From NCBI GenBank assembly GCA_016795065.1, contig JAEUIU010000038.1, positions 112,820 through 176,819 on the forward strand: a DNA stretch of 64,000 nucleotides, read 5' to 3'. This stretch comes from Phycisphaerae bacterium (lineage in GTDB: Bacteria > Planctomycetota > Phycisphaerae > Phycisphaerales > SM1A02). The notes below the pieces were generated by a model. The model had not been told where the DNA came from and did not search any database. It saw only the letters and a program-made list of their open reading frames with translations. The position numbers were made by a program, and so were the translations under genes. The first letter of the stretch is position 1. Each line of letters starts with the position of its first letter. This document shows positions 54,572 through 64,000 of the stretch, one piece after another.

Positions 54572-55141
54572 TCAGCGATTGACGCGGATGCCGGTGCCCG
54601 ACACGATCACGCACTTCTGAACGACCGCTTCGCCCTCGGCGTTGTGCTTGTCGAAGCGGTCACGGAGCAGGGTCTCGACGCGCCGGGTCATGCTCTCCAT
54701 GCGCGGCTCCTGCAGGTGATGCGGCTCGGAAGTCCGCCACACCGCGGCGATGTCGGCGCGGAGTTCATTCTTGAACCGTTCAATCTCCTCCGTCACCCAG
54801 GTTTCGTCCTTCTTCTTCACTTGGACGTAGATCTCGGTGGGATAGACATAGGTCAGGCCGCTGCGGTCGTTGGCAAGTCGCTCGTTGAGCACCAACACCT
54901 CGACCAGCTTTTCCTCTTCGGGGTCAACGTGCACAACCGGCTCGGTCGCCTCGGCTGCCTTGGGCTTGTTCATCATCATGAACACGCCACCCAAGACGGC
55001 ACCCTCAAGGACAAGAAGGACCACCGTGATAATGGCGAACTTCATGCCACCGCCCCCCTTCTTGGGGGCTTCGGCGCCGGCGTCGCCGGCTGGTTTGGCG
55101 TCCTGCTTCTCGTCCTTCTTCTCGGCCATGAAAACGGTCAT
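54572..55141 (-). CDS. fliL: FliL-like flagellar basal-body-associated protein
   Basis: FliL surrounds the stator and supports torque. The 189 residues have a charged cytoplasmic N-terminus (AEKKDEKQDAKPAGDAGAEA), one membrane helix (FAIITVVLLVLEGAVLGGVF) and a periplasmic domain of about 130 residues. That domain resembles FliL loosely (VLVLNERLANDRSGLTYVYP, ending in VSGTGIRVNR). The family is poorly conserved, so the call rests on layout and the proximity of flagellar genes. ATG 55129, four codons later, is an equally possible start. Convergent with the TPR-C39 gene, 23 bp apart. Confidence 0.75.
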   Translation of the reverse strand: MTVFMAEKKDEKQDAKPAGDAGAEAPKKGGGGMKFAIITVVLLVLEGAVLGGVFMMMNKPKAAEATEPVVHVDPEEEKLVEVLVLNERLANDRSGLTYVYPTEIYVQVKKKDETWVTEEIERFKNELRADIAAVWRTSEPHHLQEPRMESMTRRVETLLRDRFDKHNAEGEAVVQKCVIVSGTGIRVNR

Positions 55142-55170
55142 CGGCCGCTTTCGGCAGCGAATTCAGCCCT

Positions 55171-56139
55171 TCACCAGACCTGGTTCTTGAGGATCGTCAG
55201 GCGTCCCGGCCGCACTGCCACGTCCGCCACGGAAATGCCCGCCACCGAAAAGCCTGATCCAGCCCCGCCGCCAGTCTCAACGGGGTCACCGTCGGCCTGC
55301 CAGAGGGCTGGGTGGCCGGTGCGAACGCGAACGGACGCCGCCCTGAACCGCTCGAGACCCACCACTTCGCGGCCGAGAATGGTCCGCGTGAGCAAGAGTT
55401 TCGGCCCCCAAGCCAGAGCTGCCAGCCCCGAGGTGGCCGGCAGGAAGATGCCGTCAAGCAATCCGTCATCGGGAAGGGCGAAACGCACCGGGTCGATGCG
55501 GAAGGCGTACTCGCCGAGGTTGCCCAGGATCAGGACGCCGGGACCGAGCGAACGCGGCGGTCCGCCATCGAGTTCGACCGTTACCTCCGAAGGTCGCCAC
55601 GATCGCAGGGTGCGGGCAATCGCCGGAAGGTAGCTGAAGTGGGTGATTGCCCCTGAGCGACGGGCGGTCAGGTCATGGATGACCGCTGCGTCGAATCCTA
55701 TCGAAGCCATGATCGAGAAGGTGGTCGGCGTCGACGCCACGTCGCCATCAACGGGCCGAAACTCCGCGAGGTCGATGCGGCGGGTTTGGAACGCGTCAAG
55801 CGCCGCGAGAAGCGATCGGGGATCGGCGATCATGCCGAAGGCTCGGGCGAAGAGGTTCTCCGTGCCCGCCGGGAGGTGCCAAACGGCGATGCCGGCTTCG
55901 GCCAGCGCCCCAACGGCCATGCGCATCGCCCCATCGCCGCCAGCTACCACGGCGACGTCGCGATCCGACACGAGCGGAGTCAGCCACGCGGCCGCGGGTC
56001 CCCGCTCGGTCGCCCGCGCAACCACGTCGTGCCCGTTTGCGGCGAGCGCCTGCCGAGTGAATTCGGCCAAGCGCGTGGCCTTTCCCGATCCCGAGACCGG
56101 ATTGAAGAGGATGACGACGCGGCGACGGACTTGGGACAT
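55171..56139 (-). CDS. Diacylglycerol/sphingosine kinase family protein
   Basis: The 322 residues from ATG 56139 match the catalytic domain of lipid kinases of the DagK/YegS family. The phosphate loop is ILFNPVSGSGKATRL, the nucleotide motif VVAGGDGAMRMAVGALAEAG, followed by WHLPAGTENLFARAFGM and a beta-sandwich with LPDDGLLDGIFLP. In typical members the third motif reads P-x-G-T-x-N-D; here it is PAGTENLF, with Leu for Asp. The substrate cannot be told. A longer open frame to 56247 exists but lacks similarity. It lies 30 bp behind fliL, upstream on the same strand. Confidence 0.85.
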   Translation of the reverse strand: MSQVRRRVVILFNPVSGSGKATRLAEFTRQALAANGHDVVARATERGPAAAWLTPLVSDRDVAVVAGGDGAMRMAVGALAEAGIAVWHLPAGTENLFARAFGMIADPRSLLAALDAFQTRRIDLAEFRPVDGDVASTPTTFSIMASIGFDAAVIHDLTARRSGAITHFSYLPAIARTLRSWRPSEVTVELDGGPPRSLGPGVLILGNLGEYAFRIDPVRFALPDDGLLDGIFLPATSGLAALAWGPKLLLTRTILGREVVGLERFRAASVRVRTGHPALWQADGDPVETGGGAGSGFSVAGISVADVAVRPGRLTILKNQVW

Positions 56140-56294
56140 TCGGGGAGTGGCTGGCTGTGGACTTGGCCGGAATCTCGTTCCGGTTCGGAGAGGGAGTCGC
56201 CTTCGTGGGCGAAGCCCGTTCGACGTTTCAGGCTCGCCGCGGATCATCGCTCTCGGCCACCATGCCGTCGAGGCGCTGATACCATCGCCCGCTC

Positions 56295-57455
56295 ATGAGG
56301 TCCGCCACCGCCACACCCCGCGCCGTCCCGGCCAGCATCGGACTCGGCTGCGCCCTCTGGCTCGCCTTGGCCTCGCCCGCCAGCGGTCAGGTCCAGGAGT
56401 TCAAGCTCGACGGCAGCGACCGCTGGACCGAGACCAAGGAAATCGATCCGGTCAGCGACGAAGGCCAGATCATGGCCATGCGTCAGGCCCTGGAGGCGAA
56501 GGACCATGGTCGGGCGAGAAACCTCGCGGACCGATTCATCGAAGCCCGCCCGCTGAGTCCGCTTCGCGCCGAGGCCCTCCTGGTACGGGCTGACGCGACC
56601 TACGGGCTCGACGACGAATACAACGCCCTCTATGACTACGAGGAAGTCTGCCGTCGCTACGCCGGCAGCGAGGTCTTCGTCACCGCTCTCGAGCGCGAGT
56701 TCGAGATCGCCGTCGCCTATGCCAAGGGCAAGAAGCGGAAGTTCTTCGGAACGTTCCGCCTTCTATCCGCCTACGAGGACGCCCAAGAGCTACTCATCCG
56801 CATCCAAGAACGCCTTCCCGGCAGCGAGCTGGCAGAGAAGGCTGGCCTCGCCCTGGCCGACTTCTACTTTGACAATCGTGAGTTGACGCTCGCCGCCGAG
56901 GCCTACGACCTCTTCCTCGAGAACTACCCGAAGTCCAAGCACGTTACGAAGGCCCAGCTCCGGCTCATCTACTCCTACATCGCGGCCTTCAAGGGCCCGC
57001 TCTACGACCTCACCGGTTTGATCGAGGCCAAGACGCGTCTGCGTTCCCTGCAGGTGACCGATCCCGCCCTCGCCGAGCAGGTCGGGGCCGACGCGATCTT
57101 GGTTCGCGTCTACGAGAGCGAGGCGGCGAAGCTGCTGACGACTGCCGATTGGTATTGGAAGACGGGCGACGCGATCAGCGCGGAACTCTTCATTCGTCGG
57201 ATCATCAAGCAGTACCCGCACTCGGTCGCGTGCCTGGATGCCCTGCGGGTGATCCCCGAGGTCTTCGCCAAACTCCCCGAGTCGATCGCTCGAGGTGCCC
57301 CGAACTACCGGGCGATGCGCGAGGCGAAGCTGGGCGTCGCGTGGGAGGTCACGCCAACCGCCACGCCTCAGCCCGCACCAGGACCGTCACCCGAACCGGC
57401 TCCAGCGGCCTCACAGGCCCCCCCGACGGAAGCGAAGGGAGCGGCCGCCCCATGA
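56295..57455 (+). CDS. bamD: BamD-like outer-membrane assembly TPR protein
   Basis: The 386 residues have an N-terminal export signal (GLGCALWLALASPASG) and five TPR-like hairpins between about 60 and 320. Segments resembling BamD/YfiO are AEKAGLALADFYFDNRELTL, AAEAYDLFLENYPKSKHVTK and AQLRLIYSYIAAFKGPLYD. The C-terminus is a Pro/Ala-rich tail of 45 residues. BamD is part of the machine that inserts beta-barrel proteins into the outer membrane. The usual lipobox is not clear here, since the only cysteine is inside the signal (C19). The 4-bp overlap with an lptE-like gene supports the role. Confidence 0.75.
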   Translation: MRSATATPRAVPASIGLGCALWLALASPASGQVQEFKLDGSDRWTETKEIDPVSDEGQIMAMRQALEAKDHGRARNLADRFIEARPLSPLRAEALLVRADATYGLDDEYNALYDYEEVCRRYAGSEVFVTALEREFEIAVAYAKGKKRKFFGTFRLLSAYEDAQELLIRIQERLPGSELAEKAGLALADFYFDNRELTLAAEAYDLFLENYPKSKHVTKAQLRLIYSYIAAFKGPLYDLTGLIEAKTRLRSLQVTDPALAEQVGADAILVRVYESEAAKLLTTADWYWKTGDAISAELFIRRIIKQYPHSVACLDALRVIPEVFAKLPESIARGAPNYRAMREAKLGVAWEVTPTATPQPAPGPSPEPAPAASQAPPTEAKGAAAP

Positions 57456-58027
57456 ACCCCTCCACGACGACGGCGACGAACGCCCAAGCCACCTCCCATC
57501 GTCCATCGATGGCCGCGACGGTCCTTCTGGCAACCGTCGTGGGGCTCGGCCTCGTGGGCGGGTGTGCCTCCGATCCGCGCGAAGGCTACTCGGCGACGAA
57601 TCCCTACACGGCAAGCGTTCGAAGCGTCTCCGTTCCGATCTTTCAAAATCGCAGCTACGTCCGGAACTTCGAGTTTGACCTGACCGAAGCGGTCATCAAA
57701 CGAATCACCACATCAACCCCCTATCAAGTGACCGGCGAGGCAGCTGCGGATACGATCCTCCGCGGAACCATCACGGACATTTCGATGTCAGAACTTTCCC
57801 GGGACAGCCGGACCGGCCTGACCAACGAGATGATGGTCAAGGTGACGATGGACTTCGAATGGACCGACCTCCGGACCGGGAAGCCCTTGGTCGCCCGGAA
57901 CGGGTTTGCGACGTCGGCCCTGTTCGTGCCTTCCAGGCCCGCCCGCGAGCCTCTGGAACTGGCCCGATTCGAGGCCGTTCAGCAGTTGGCCCGGGATCTG
58001 GTCGATCACATGCAATCGGCGTGGTGA
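57452..58027 (+). CDS. lptE: LptE-like LPS-assembly lipoprotein
   Basis: LptE plugs the LptD barrel that inserts lipopolysaccharide. ATG 57452 gives 191 residues with a lipoprotein signal ending in LVGGCASDPREGYS. The mature part has the LptE-type beta-alpha pattern: SVRSVSVPIFQNRSYVRNFE, FDLTEAVIKRITTSTPYQVT, GEAAADTILRGTITDIS, and a C-terminal helix FEAVQQLARDLVDHMQSAW. The gene overlaps the bamD-like stop by 4 bp. Sequence conservation in this family is low, but layout, signal and context agree. Confidence 0.85.
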   Translation: MNPSTTTATNAQATSHRPSMAATVLLATVVGLGLVGGCASDPREGYSATNPYTASVRSVSVPIFQNRSYVRNFEFDLTEAVIKRITTSTPYQVTGEAAADTILRGTITDISMSELSRDSRTGLTNEMMVKVTMDFEWTDLRTGKPLVARNGFATSALFVPSRPAREPLELARFEAVQQLARDLVDHMQSAW

Positions 58028-58228
58028 GGCCTGCGGCAGGCTTCCAGCGTCCCGACTCGATGGGACCCTCCGCCGGGTGAGGAGAGGAACGCTCCGGTTC
58101 GCGAAGGCAGGCTGTAGACCACCCAATTCTCTCCCTGACCGCCGCGAGCTTGGTGAAGTTCCCTCTTTGGCCTCGACTTCCGCCGCCACCTGCGATTCAC
58201 TCTTGGGCTTTCTGCCTCGACGCATCAC

Positions 58229-60880
<2,652 letters not shown>

Positions 60881-60922
60881 TCGTCCAAGGTCCTGCCGTC
60901 CGCGGCAGGCAACGGAGGCGAC

Positions 60923-61207
60923 ATGGCCTGGTGCGAGCAGTCTGGCGATGATGTCCTGATTCGCGTGAAGGCGGTTCCGGGGGCAAGCCGCGACCAGATC
61001 GCGGGGCTCTTGGGTGAAAGGCTGAAGATCCGCGTGGCGGCCCCACCCGAGGGCGGCAAGGCGAACGTCGCGATTTGTGCCCTGCTCGCCAAGGCGATCG
61101 GTGTGGCGAAGCGGGCGGTCGAGGTCGAAAGCGGCGCGACCAATCCCGAGAAGACGGTGCGGGTAGCGGGCACCAGCGTCGAGCGGGTCAGCTCGGCGTG
61201 CCTGTAG
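60923..61207 (+). CDS. YggU/DUF167 family protein
   Basis: The 94-residue protein matches the DUF167 family (E. coli YggU), a small cytoplasmic fold of unknown function. The family signature is VKAVPGASRDQIAGLLGERL and RVAAPPEGGKANVAICALLA, with the second half GVAKRAVEVESGATNPEKTV. It follows ftsH by 42 bp and its last 20 bases overlap the convergent uvrC end. No catalytic motif is known. Confidence 0.88.
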   Translation: MAWCEQSGDDVLIRVKAVPGASRDQIAGLLGERLKIRVAAPPEGGKANVAICALLAKAIGVAKRAVEVESGATNPEKTVRVAGTSVERVSSACL

Positions 61208-62822
61208 CGTCGTCGGCTCGCGGCTCCTTCGAGGGCGCCGACCCTCGACCGGATCTCGGCGGGCGTCGCTTCTCCTTCACCGCCTCGTCGATCACCCGCT
61301 TGCTTCGCAGGATGTGGTGATAGTGCTGGGCAAAGCGATGGGCCTCGTCGCGGATCGCCTGACAGAGACGCAGGCCAAGGTGCTCGCGACCGAGGCGGAT
61401 GGGCTCGCTCTTTCGCTGCACATAGATCAACTCTTCCTTCTTCGCCAGCGAGATCACCATCGGCGGCTGCACGTCGAGCTGTTCGAAGGCCTCGAGGGCA
61501 GCGTGGAGTTGGCCGAGTCCGCCGTCGATGAGGATGATGTCCGGATAGAGCTCTTGGCCCGCACCGGCGTCCCGGTAGCGGCGGCTGACGACTTCGCGGA
61601 TGGCCATGTAGTCGTCGTTGTTCACGCTCTTGATGCGGAAGCGCCGGTAGCTGTCCTTGAAGGGACGTCCGTCGATGAAGCAAACCTTGCTGCCGACCGT
61701 CTCTCCGCCGACCAGGTGGGCGATGTCGATCGCCTCGATGCAACGGATGTCGCGCTCGACCCCGAGGGTGCGCTGGAGGCTTCGCATCCCGGCGCTTGGG
61801 TCGCCTGAGAAGATCGTCACCTCGGGCTGCCAGTCATACTCCGCACCGCTCCGTCGCTCGCGATCGTCGAGCTTTTGGATCGCCCTGATCTGGTCGCGGA
61901 GCGTGGCGGCCCGCTCGAACGAGAGTTGCTTCGCGGCCTCGTTCATCTCCTCGGTCAGCTCGCGGAGCATCTGGCTTCGCTTCCCGCCGAGGAAGCGGAC
62001 AAAGCGGTCGATGTCGGCGCGGTAGGCCTCAGGGGTGATCCGATTCGCGCACGGGGCGGTGCACTGACGGATCGCATGGAGAAGACAGGGTCGGAAGAAG
62101 CGGTTCTTCGGGTCGTCGCTTGCGATCTCCATCTCGCAGGTTCGGAACTGGAAAACCCGCTGGAGAAGTTGGATGGCGTGACGAAGGGACGCGACCGAGG
62201 TGAAGGGCCCGTAGACCCTCGCGCCCCGGAATCGCTCGTCGGTTGGGGTGCGGGTGATGTAGACGCCGGGAAACTCATCCCGCATGGTGATGACCAGGTA
62301 CGGGAAGGTCTTGTCATCGGTCAGTTTGGCGTTGAAGCGTGGTCGCGTGTCCTTGACGAGACGGCTCTCGAGGAGGAGAGCCTCCCACTCCCCCTCGCAG
62401 GGGATGACGTCGAAGTCCTCGACGATGGCGAGCATCGGCTGCTTCTTGAAGCCAAGGTCGGCCGAGGGAATGAAGTAGCTCGACACCCGATTCGGGAGAC
62501 AGGCCGCCTTGCCGACGTACAGGACGTGCCCCGAGGCGTCTTTCATGAGGTAGACCCCTGGGACTTTGGGTAAGGCACGGGCCTTGACAAGCAGCCTCCC
62601 AATTCGGTCGGCCGGGTCCGCCGGGACCGAGGCAAGTTCCTCGTCGGAGAGGTCCCTCGAATGGGCTCCGGCCAGGTCGATGGCTGGATCGCTGGTGGGG
62701 TCACCGTCCGAAGCGAGCTCGTCCAGAAGGTCCGGCTCCGGCTCGGGAATCCCGCCTGGGCTGGTCGGATCGAGGGGGTGCTCGGGATCCGGATCGGGCT
62801 CTGGGGTCAAGCCAGCGGGCAT
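61188..62822 (-). CDS. uvrC: UvrC-like excinuclease subunit lacking the C-terminal HhH segment
   Basis: UvrC makes both cuts in nucleotide excision repair. The 544 residues begin with an acidic Pro/Asp-rich extension of about 75 residues. A GIY-YIG domain follows (VPGVYLMKDASGHVLYVGKA), then Cys-rich CEMEIASDD with CTAPC, and a UVR helix (NEAAKQLSFERAATLRDQIR). The RNase-H-like half has its acidic residues in CIEAIDIAHLVGG and PDIILIDGGLGQLH, and histidine in DEAHRFAQHYHHILRSKR. Where other UvrC proteins continue with the DIPGIG-type helix-hairpin-helix pair, this one ends after about 30 basic, disordered-looking residues. Confidence 0.92.
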   Translation of the reverse strand: MPAGLTPEPDPDPEHPLDPTSPGGIPEPEPDLLDELASDGDPTSDPAIDLAGAHSRDLSDEELASVPADPADRIGRLLVKARALPKVPGVYLMKDASGHVLYVGKAACLPNRVSSYFIPSADLGFKKQPMLAIVEDFDVIPCEGEWEALLLESRLVKDTRPRFNAKLTDDKTFPYLVITMRDEFPGVYITRTPTDERFRGARVYGPFTSVASLRHAIQLLQRVFQFRTCEMEIASDDPKNRFFRPCLLHAIRQCTAPCANRITPEAYRADIDRFVRFLGGKRSQMLRELTEEMNEAAKQLSFERAATLRDQIRAIQKLDDRERRSGAEYDWQPEVTIFSGDPSAGMRSLQRTLGVERDIRCIEAIDIAHLVGGETVGSKVCFIDGRPFKDSYRRFRIKSVNNDDYMAIREVVSRRYRDAGAGQELYPDIILIDGGLGQLHAALEAFEQLDVQPPMVISLAKKEELIYVQRKSEPIRLGREHLGLRLCQAIRDEAHRFAQHYHHILRSKRVIDEAVKEKRRPPRSGRGSAPSKEPRADDATGTPS

Positions 62823-63116
62823 TCCCGAACTCTATCCCAAGGCCTCGGTCGGGACGCTCAGGCCAGGGTGCCGAGAGAAATTCCCTGTGACAATTGGGAT
62901 CGTCGGTGCAACCCGAGTAGACTTTCGCCGTTTCTTCGGTCGTCTCGACTCGATCGGGACGTCCTTTTCGGCCGACGTGTGGATCGGCCGCCGTCGGTGA
63001 ATCCAGCGACGAACGGCATGGCCATGCCGTCGTCTGCCCCGAGGCCCTTCATGGCAGCTCGGGACCTGCGATCCGCCGACCTGTTTCTGGTTCGAACCAA
63101 CCCTCAGGAGTTTGAC
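62823..63116. other. Leader and promoter region of the Cys-rich lipoprotein
   Basis: The 294-bp gap between divergent genes contains a possible plus-strand promoter. TTGGGA (62894-62899) and TAGACT (62918-62923) are 18 bp apart, each matching four of six consensus bases. A 12-bp perfect palindrome TGGTTCGAACCA lies at 63088-63099, just before the ribosome-binding site at 63105. Open frames here are short and lack other support. Confidence 0.4.
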
Positions 63117-63473
63117 ATGAAGACTGTTGCTACGTTCGCCGCTCTCGCTCTCGCCTGTGCCCTCGCCGGCTGCGCCTCGAACAAGGCCAATGACACCGCC
63201 GCCCCCGGCGCCGTCAACGGCAAGGCCTGCTGCGCTGAAGGCGCTGCCAAGGGCGCCGCTTGCTGCAAGGAAGGCGAGAAGGCTGCCGCTCCGGGCGCCG
63301 TCAACGGCGCTGGCTGCAGCAAGACCTGCACCGACAAGGCTGCCGCCCCGGGCGCCGTCAGCGGCTCCGGCTGCTCGAAGACCTGCGGCGACAAGACTGC
63401 TGCCCCGGGCGCCGTCAGCGGCAAGGCTGAAGGCTGCTGCAAGAGCAAGGCCGGCTGCTCCTCGGCCAAGTAA
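63117..63473 (+). CDS. Cysteine-rich repeat lipoprotein
   Basis: The 118-residue product has an AGGAG ribosome-binding site eight bases before ATG and a lipoprotein signal ending in LAGC (C19). The mature part holds four copies of AAPGAV(N/S)G (28-35, 57-64, 76-83, 95-102). They alternate with cysteine clusters: KACC, AACC, GCSKTC twice, GCCKSKAGC. That makes 11 cysteines beyond the lipidated one. There are no aromatic or catalytic residues to suggest an enzyme. Metal binding or a thiol-rich surface coat is possible. A strong terminator follows, so it is a single-gene transcript. The family is not recognised. Confidence 0.85.
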   Translation: MKTVATFAALALACALAGCASNKANDTAAPGAVNGKACCAEGAAKGAACCKEGEKAAAPGAVNGAGCSKTCTDKAAAPGAVSGSGCSKTCGDKTAAPGAVSGKAEGCCKSKAGCSSAK

Positions 63474-63514
63474 TTGGCTGACGAACGGTCGATCTGGTTC
63501 ATCCAGTCGTCACC

Positions 63515-63555
63515 GGCAACACCCGTCACACTCGTGGCGGGTGTTGTCCTTTTTG
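63515..63555 (+). terminator. Strong Rho-independent terminator
   Basis: The stem GGCAACACCCGTCAC (63515-63529) pairs with GTGGCGGGTGTTGTC (63534-63548) around ACTC, with two G-T pairs. CTTTTTGTC follows directly. It ends the Cys-rich lipoprotein transcript 42 bp after the stop codon. Confidence 0.92.
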
Positions 63556-63618
63556 TCGCAGAAGTGAGCGGAAGCTCGGTCAAGGCCTGCATTTTCGAGC
63601 CCGAAGCAGCCGCGTCGG

Positions 63619-63647
63619 TTGACCTTTTGAAGGCACCGGCCCACAAT
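63619..63647 (+). promoter_or_regulatory. Probable promoter of tRNA-Ser
   Basis: TTGACC (63619-63624) and CACAAT (63642-63647) are exactly 17 bp apart, matching the sigma-70 consensus at five and four of six bases. Transcription would start about 85 bases before the mature tRNA, and the upstream gene is shut off by a strong terminator. Confidence 0.5.
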
Positions 63648-63738
63648 GTCCAGATCGGGCTGAACACCCAGCGGCGGTTTCGCCGAGAGTGTCGTCCGAG
63701 GCTGTCCCGGTGATCAATCGCTGCCGGGCAACCAATCT

Positions 63739-63825
63739 GGAGAGATGCCTGAGCGGTTGAAAGGGCTAGTCTCGAAAACTAGTGTGGGCTCCGGCTCACC
63801 GTGAGTTCGAATCTCACTCTCTCCG
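63739..63825 (+). tRNA. tRNA-Ser, anticodon CGA
   Basis: The 87-base sequence folds as a class II tRNA. The acceptor stem is GGAGAGA (63739-63745) with TCTCTCC (63818-63824) and discriminator G. The anticodon stem CTAGT/ACTAG encloses loop CTCGAAA with anticodon CGA (63773-63775), reading UCG. A long variable arm (GGGCTCCGGCTC region) precedes the T arm GTGAG-TTCGAAT-CTCAC (63801-63817). The long variable arm identifies serine. CCA is not encoded. Confidence 0.96.
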
Positions 63826-63868
63826 CTTGATCGAGAAGTTCCGATCATGACTGGTTTCACCGGTCACA

Positions 63869-63903
63869 CCAACCGCGCCCGTGACGGGCGCGGTTGGTTG
63901 TTG
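63869..63903 (+). terminator. Hairpin terminator after tRNA-Ser
   Basis: A perfect 13-bp stem, CCAACCGCGCCCG (63869-63881) and CGGGCGCGGTTGG (63885-63897), with loop TGA is followed by TTGTTG. It lies 43 bp after the tRNA. The T-tract is weak but the stem is very stable. Confidence 0.8.
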
Positions 63904-64000
63904 ATGGGCAAAACAGGCTTGATCTGCAACGGTTTCTGCAACGAGTTGCCACGCACCGCGTGGCTCCCAGTGCAGGTGCCGGTTGCTCAAACGGAGGTTC
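63904..64000 (+). other. Right-edge sequence, possible start of an open frame
   Basis: A frame from ATG 63904 stays open to the window end (32 codons). It contains a direct repeat CTGCAACG-GTTT-CTGCAACG. There is no ribosome-binding sequence in front of it, only the terminator stem. It may be noncoding. A tRNA 3' flank is a frequent integration site, but no attachment duplication or integrase can be seen in the 100 bases available. Confidence 0.25.

Noticed and set aside
63141..63460. CRISPR-like periodicity in the Cys-rich lipoprotein gene
   Set aside because: The repeated DNA is the coding sequence for AAPGAV(N/S)G, with codon-level variation and irregular spacing, so it is a protein repeat.

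Overview
The window is high-GC, densely packed bacterial DNA. It most likely comes from a planctomycete of the class Phycisphaerae. The evidence is: two secreted proteins ending in paired EF-hand/dockerin-like repeats that close with LLGAWG and a cysteine; an operon of MoxR ATPase, DUF58, BatA-like and giant VWA proteins; a TPR-YggX fusion; a complete flagellar export set; and BamD/LptE-like outer-membrane biogenesis genes. Taxonomy is inferred from gene content only, because no rRNA is present.

Layout. 1-1.6 kb (minus): pyrD, a zincin-like metalloprotease and the start of a secreted protein. 1.7-5.3 kb (plus): a TPR-YggX fusion and a large hybrid histidine kinase. 5.8-19.2 kb (minus): a long cluster. 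A membrane coiled-coil protein comes first and is closed by a hairpin terminator. Then follow an iron-type ABC substrate-binding protein, an ABC permease fused to an NHL propeller, a giant VWA/amidotransferase-fold protein, MoxR, DUF58 and a BatA-like VWA protein. The last six overlap each other by 4 bp. 19.7-27.9 kb: a coiled-coil exported protein, a BFD-like [2Fe-2S] protein, a helical lipoprotein, a PilZ protein and feoA-feoB with a small accessory protein. A 17-bp palindrome exactly fills the spacer of the putative feo promoter. Two lipoproteins follow, one with a transglutaminase domain. 27.9-37.3 kb: ispD, cheY, cheX, rsmD, a cyclase-like toroid protein, an alpha/beta hydrolase, two dockerin-tailed secreted proteins, acylphosphatase and a trypsin-fold protease, ending in a 15-bp-stem bidirectional terminator.

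37.4-49.8 kb (minus) is a flagellar block in transcription order fliN-fliO-fliP-fliQ-fliR-flhB-flhA-flhF-flhG-(2-TM protein)-fliA; fliL lies apart at 54.6 kb. The block makes the export gate, one C-ring component, the placement/number GTPase-ATPase pair and the late sigma factor. With CheX, CheY and the PilZ protein this indicates a motile, chemotactic cell. An inverted-repeat element sits between flhB and flhA and supplies the end of FlhB.

50-64 kb: a 1490-residue TPR protein with an embedded C39-like peptidase fold, a lipid-kinase-family protein, bamD-lptE, an ftsH with an enlarged extracytoplasmic domain, a YggU-family protein, a uvrC lacking the usual C-terminal HhH segment, a Cys-rich repeat lipoprotein with a strong terminator, and tRNA-Ser(CGA). 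No CRISPR array, IS element, prophage or rRNA was seen. The most unusual items are the permease-NHL fusion coupled to the MoxR/VWA operon, the feo operator, the TPR-C39 giant, the Cys-rich lipoprotein and the repeat invading flhB.
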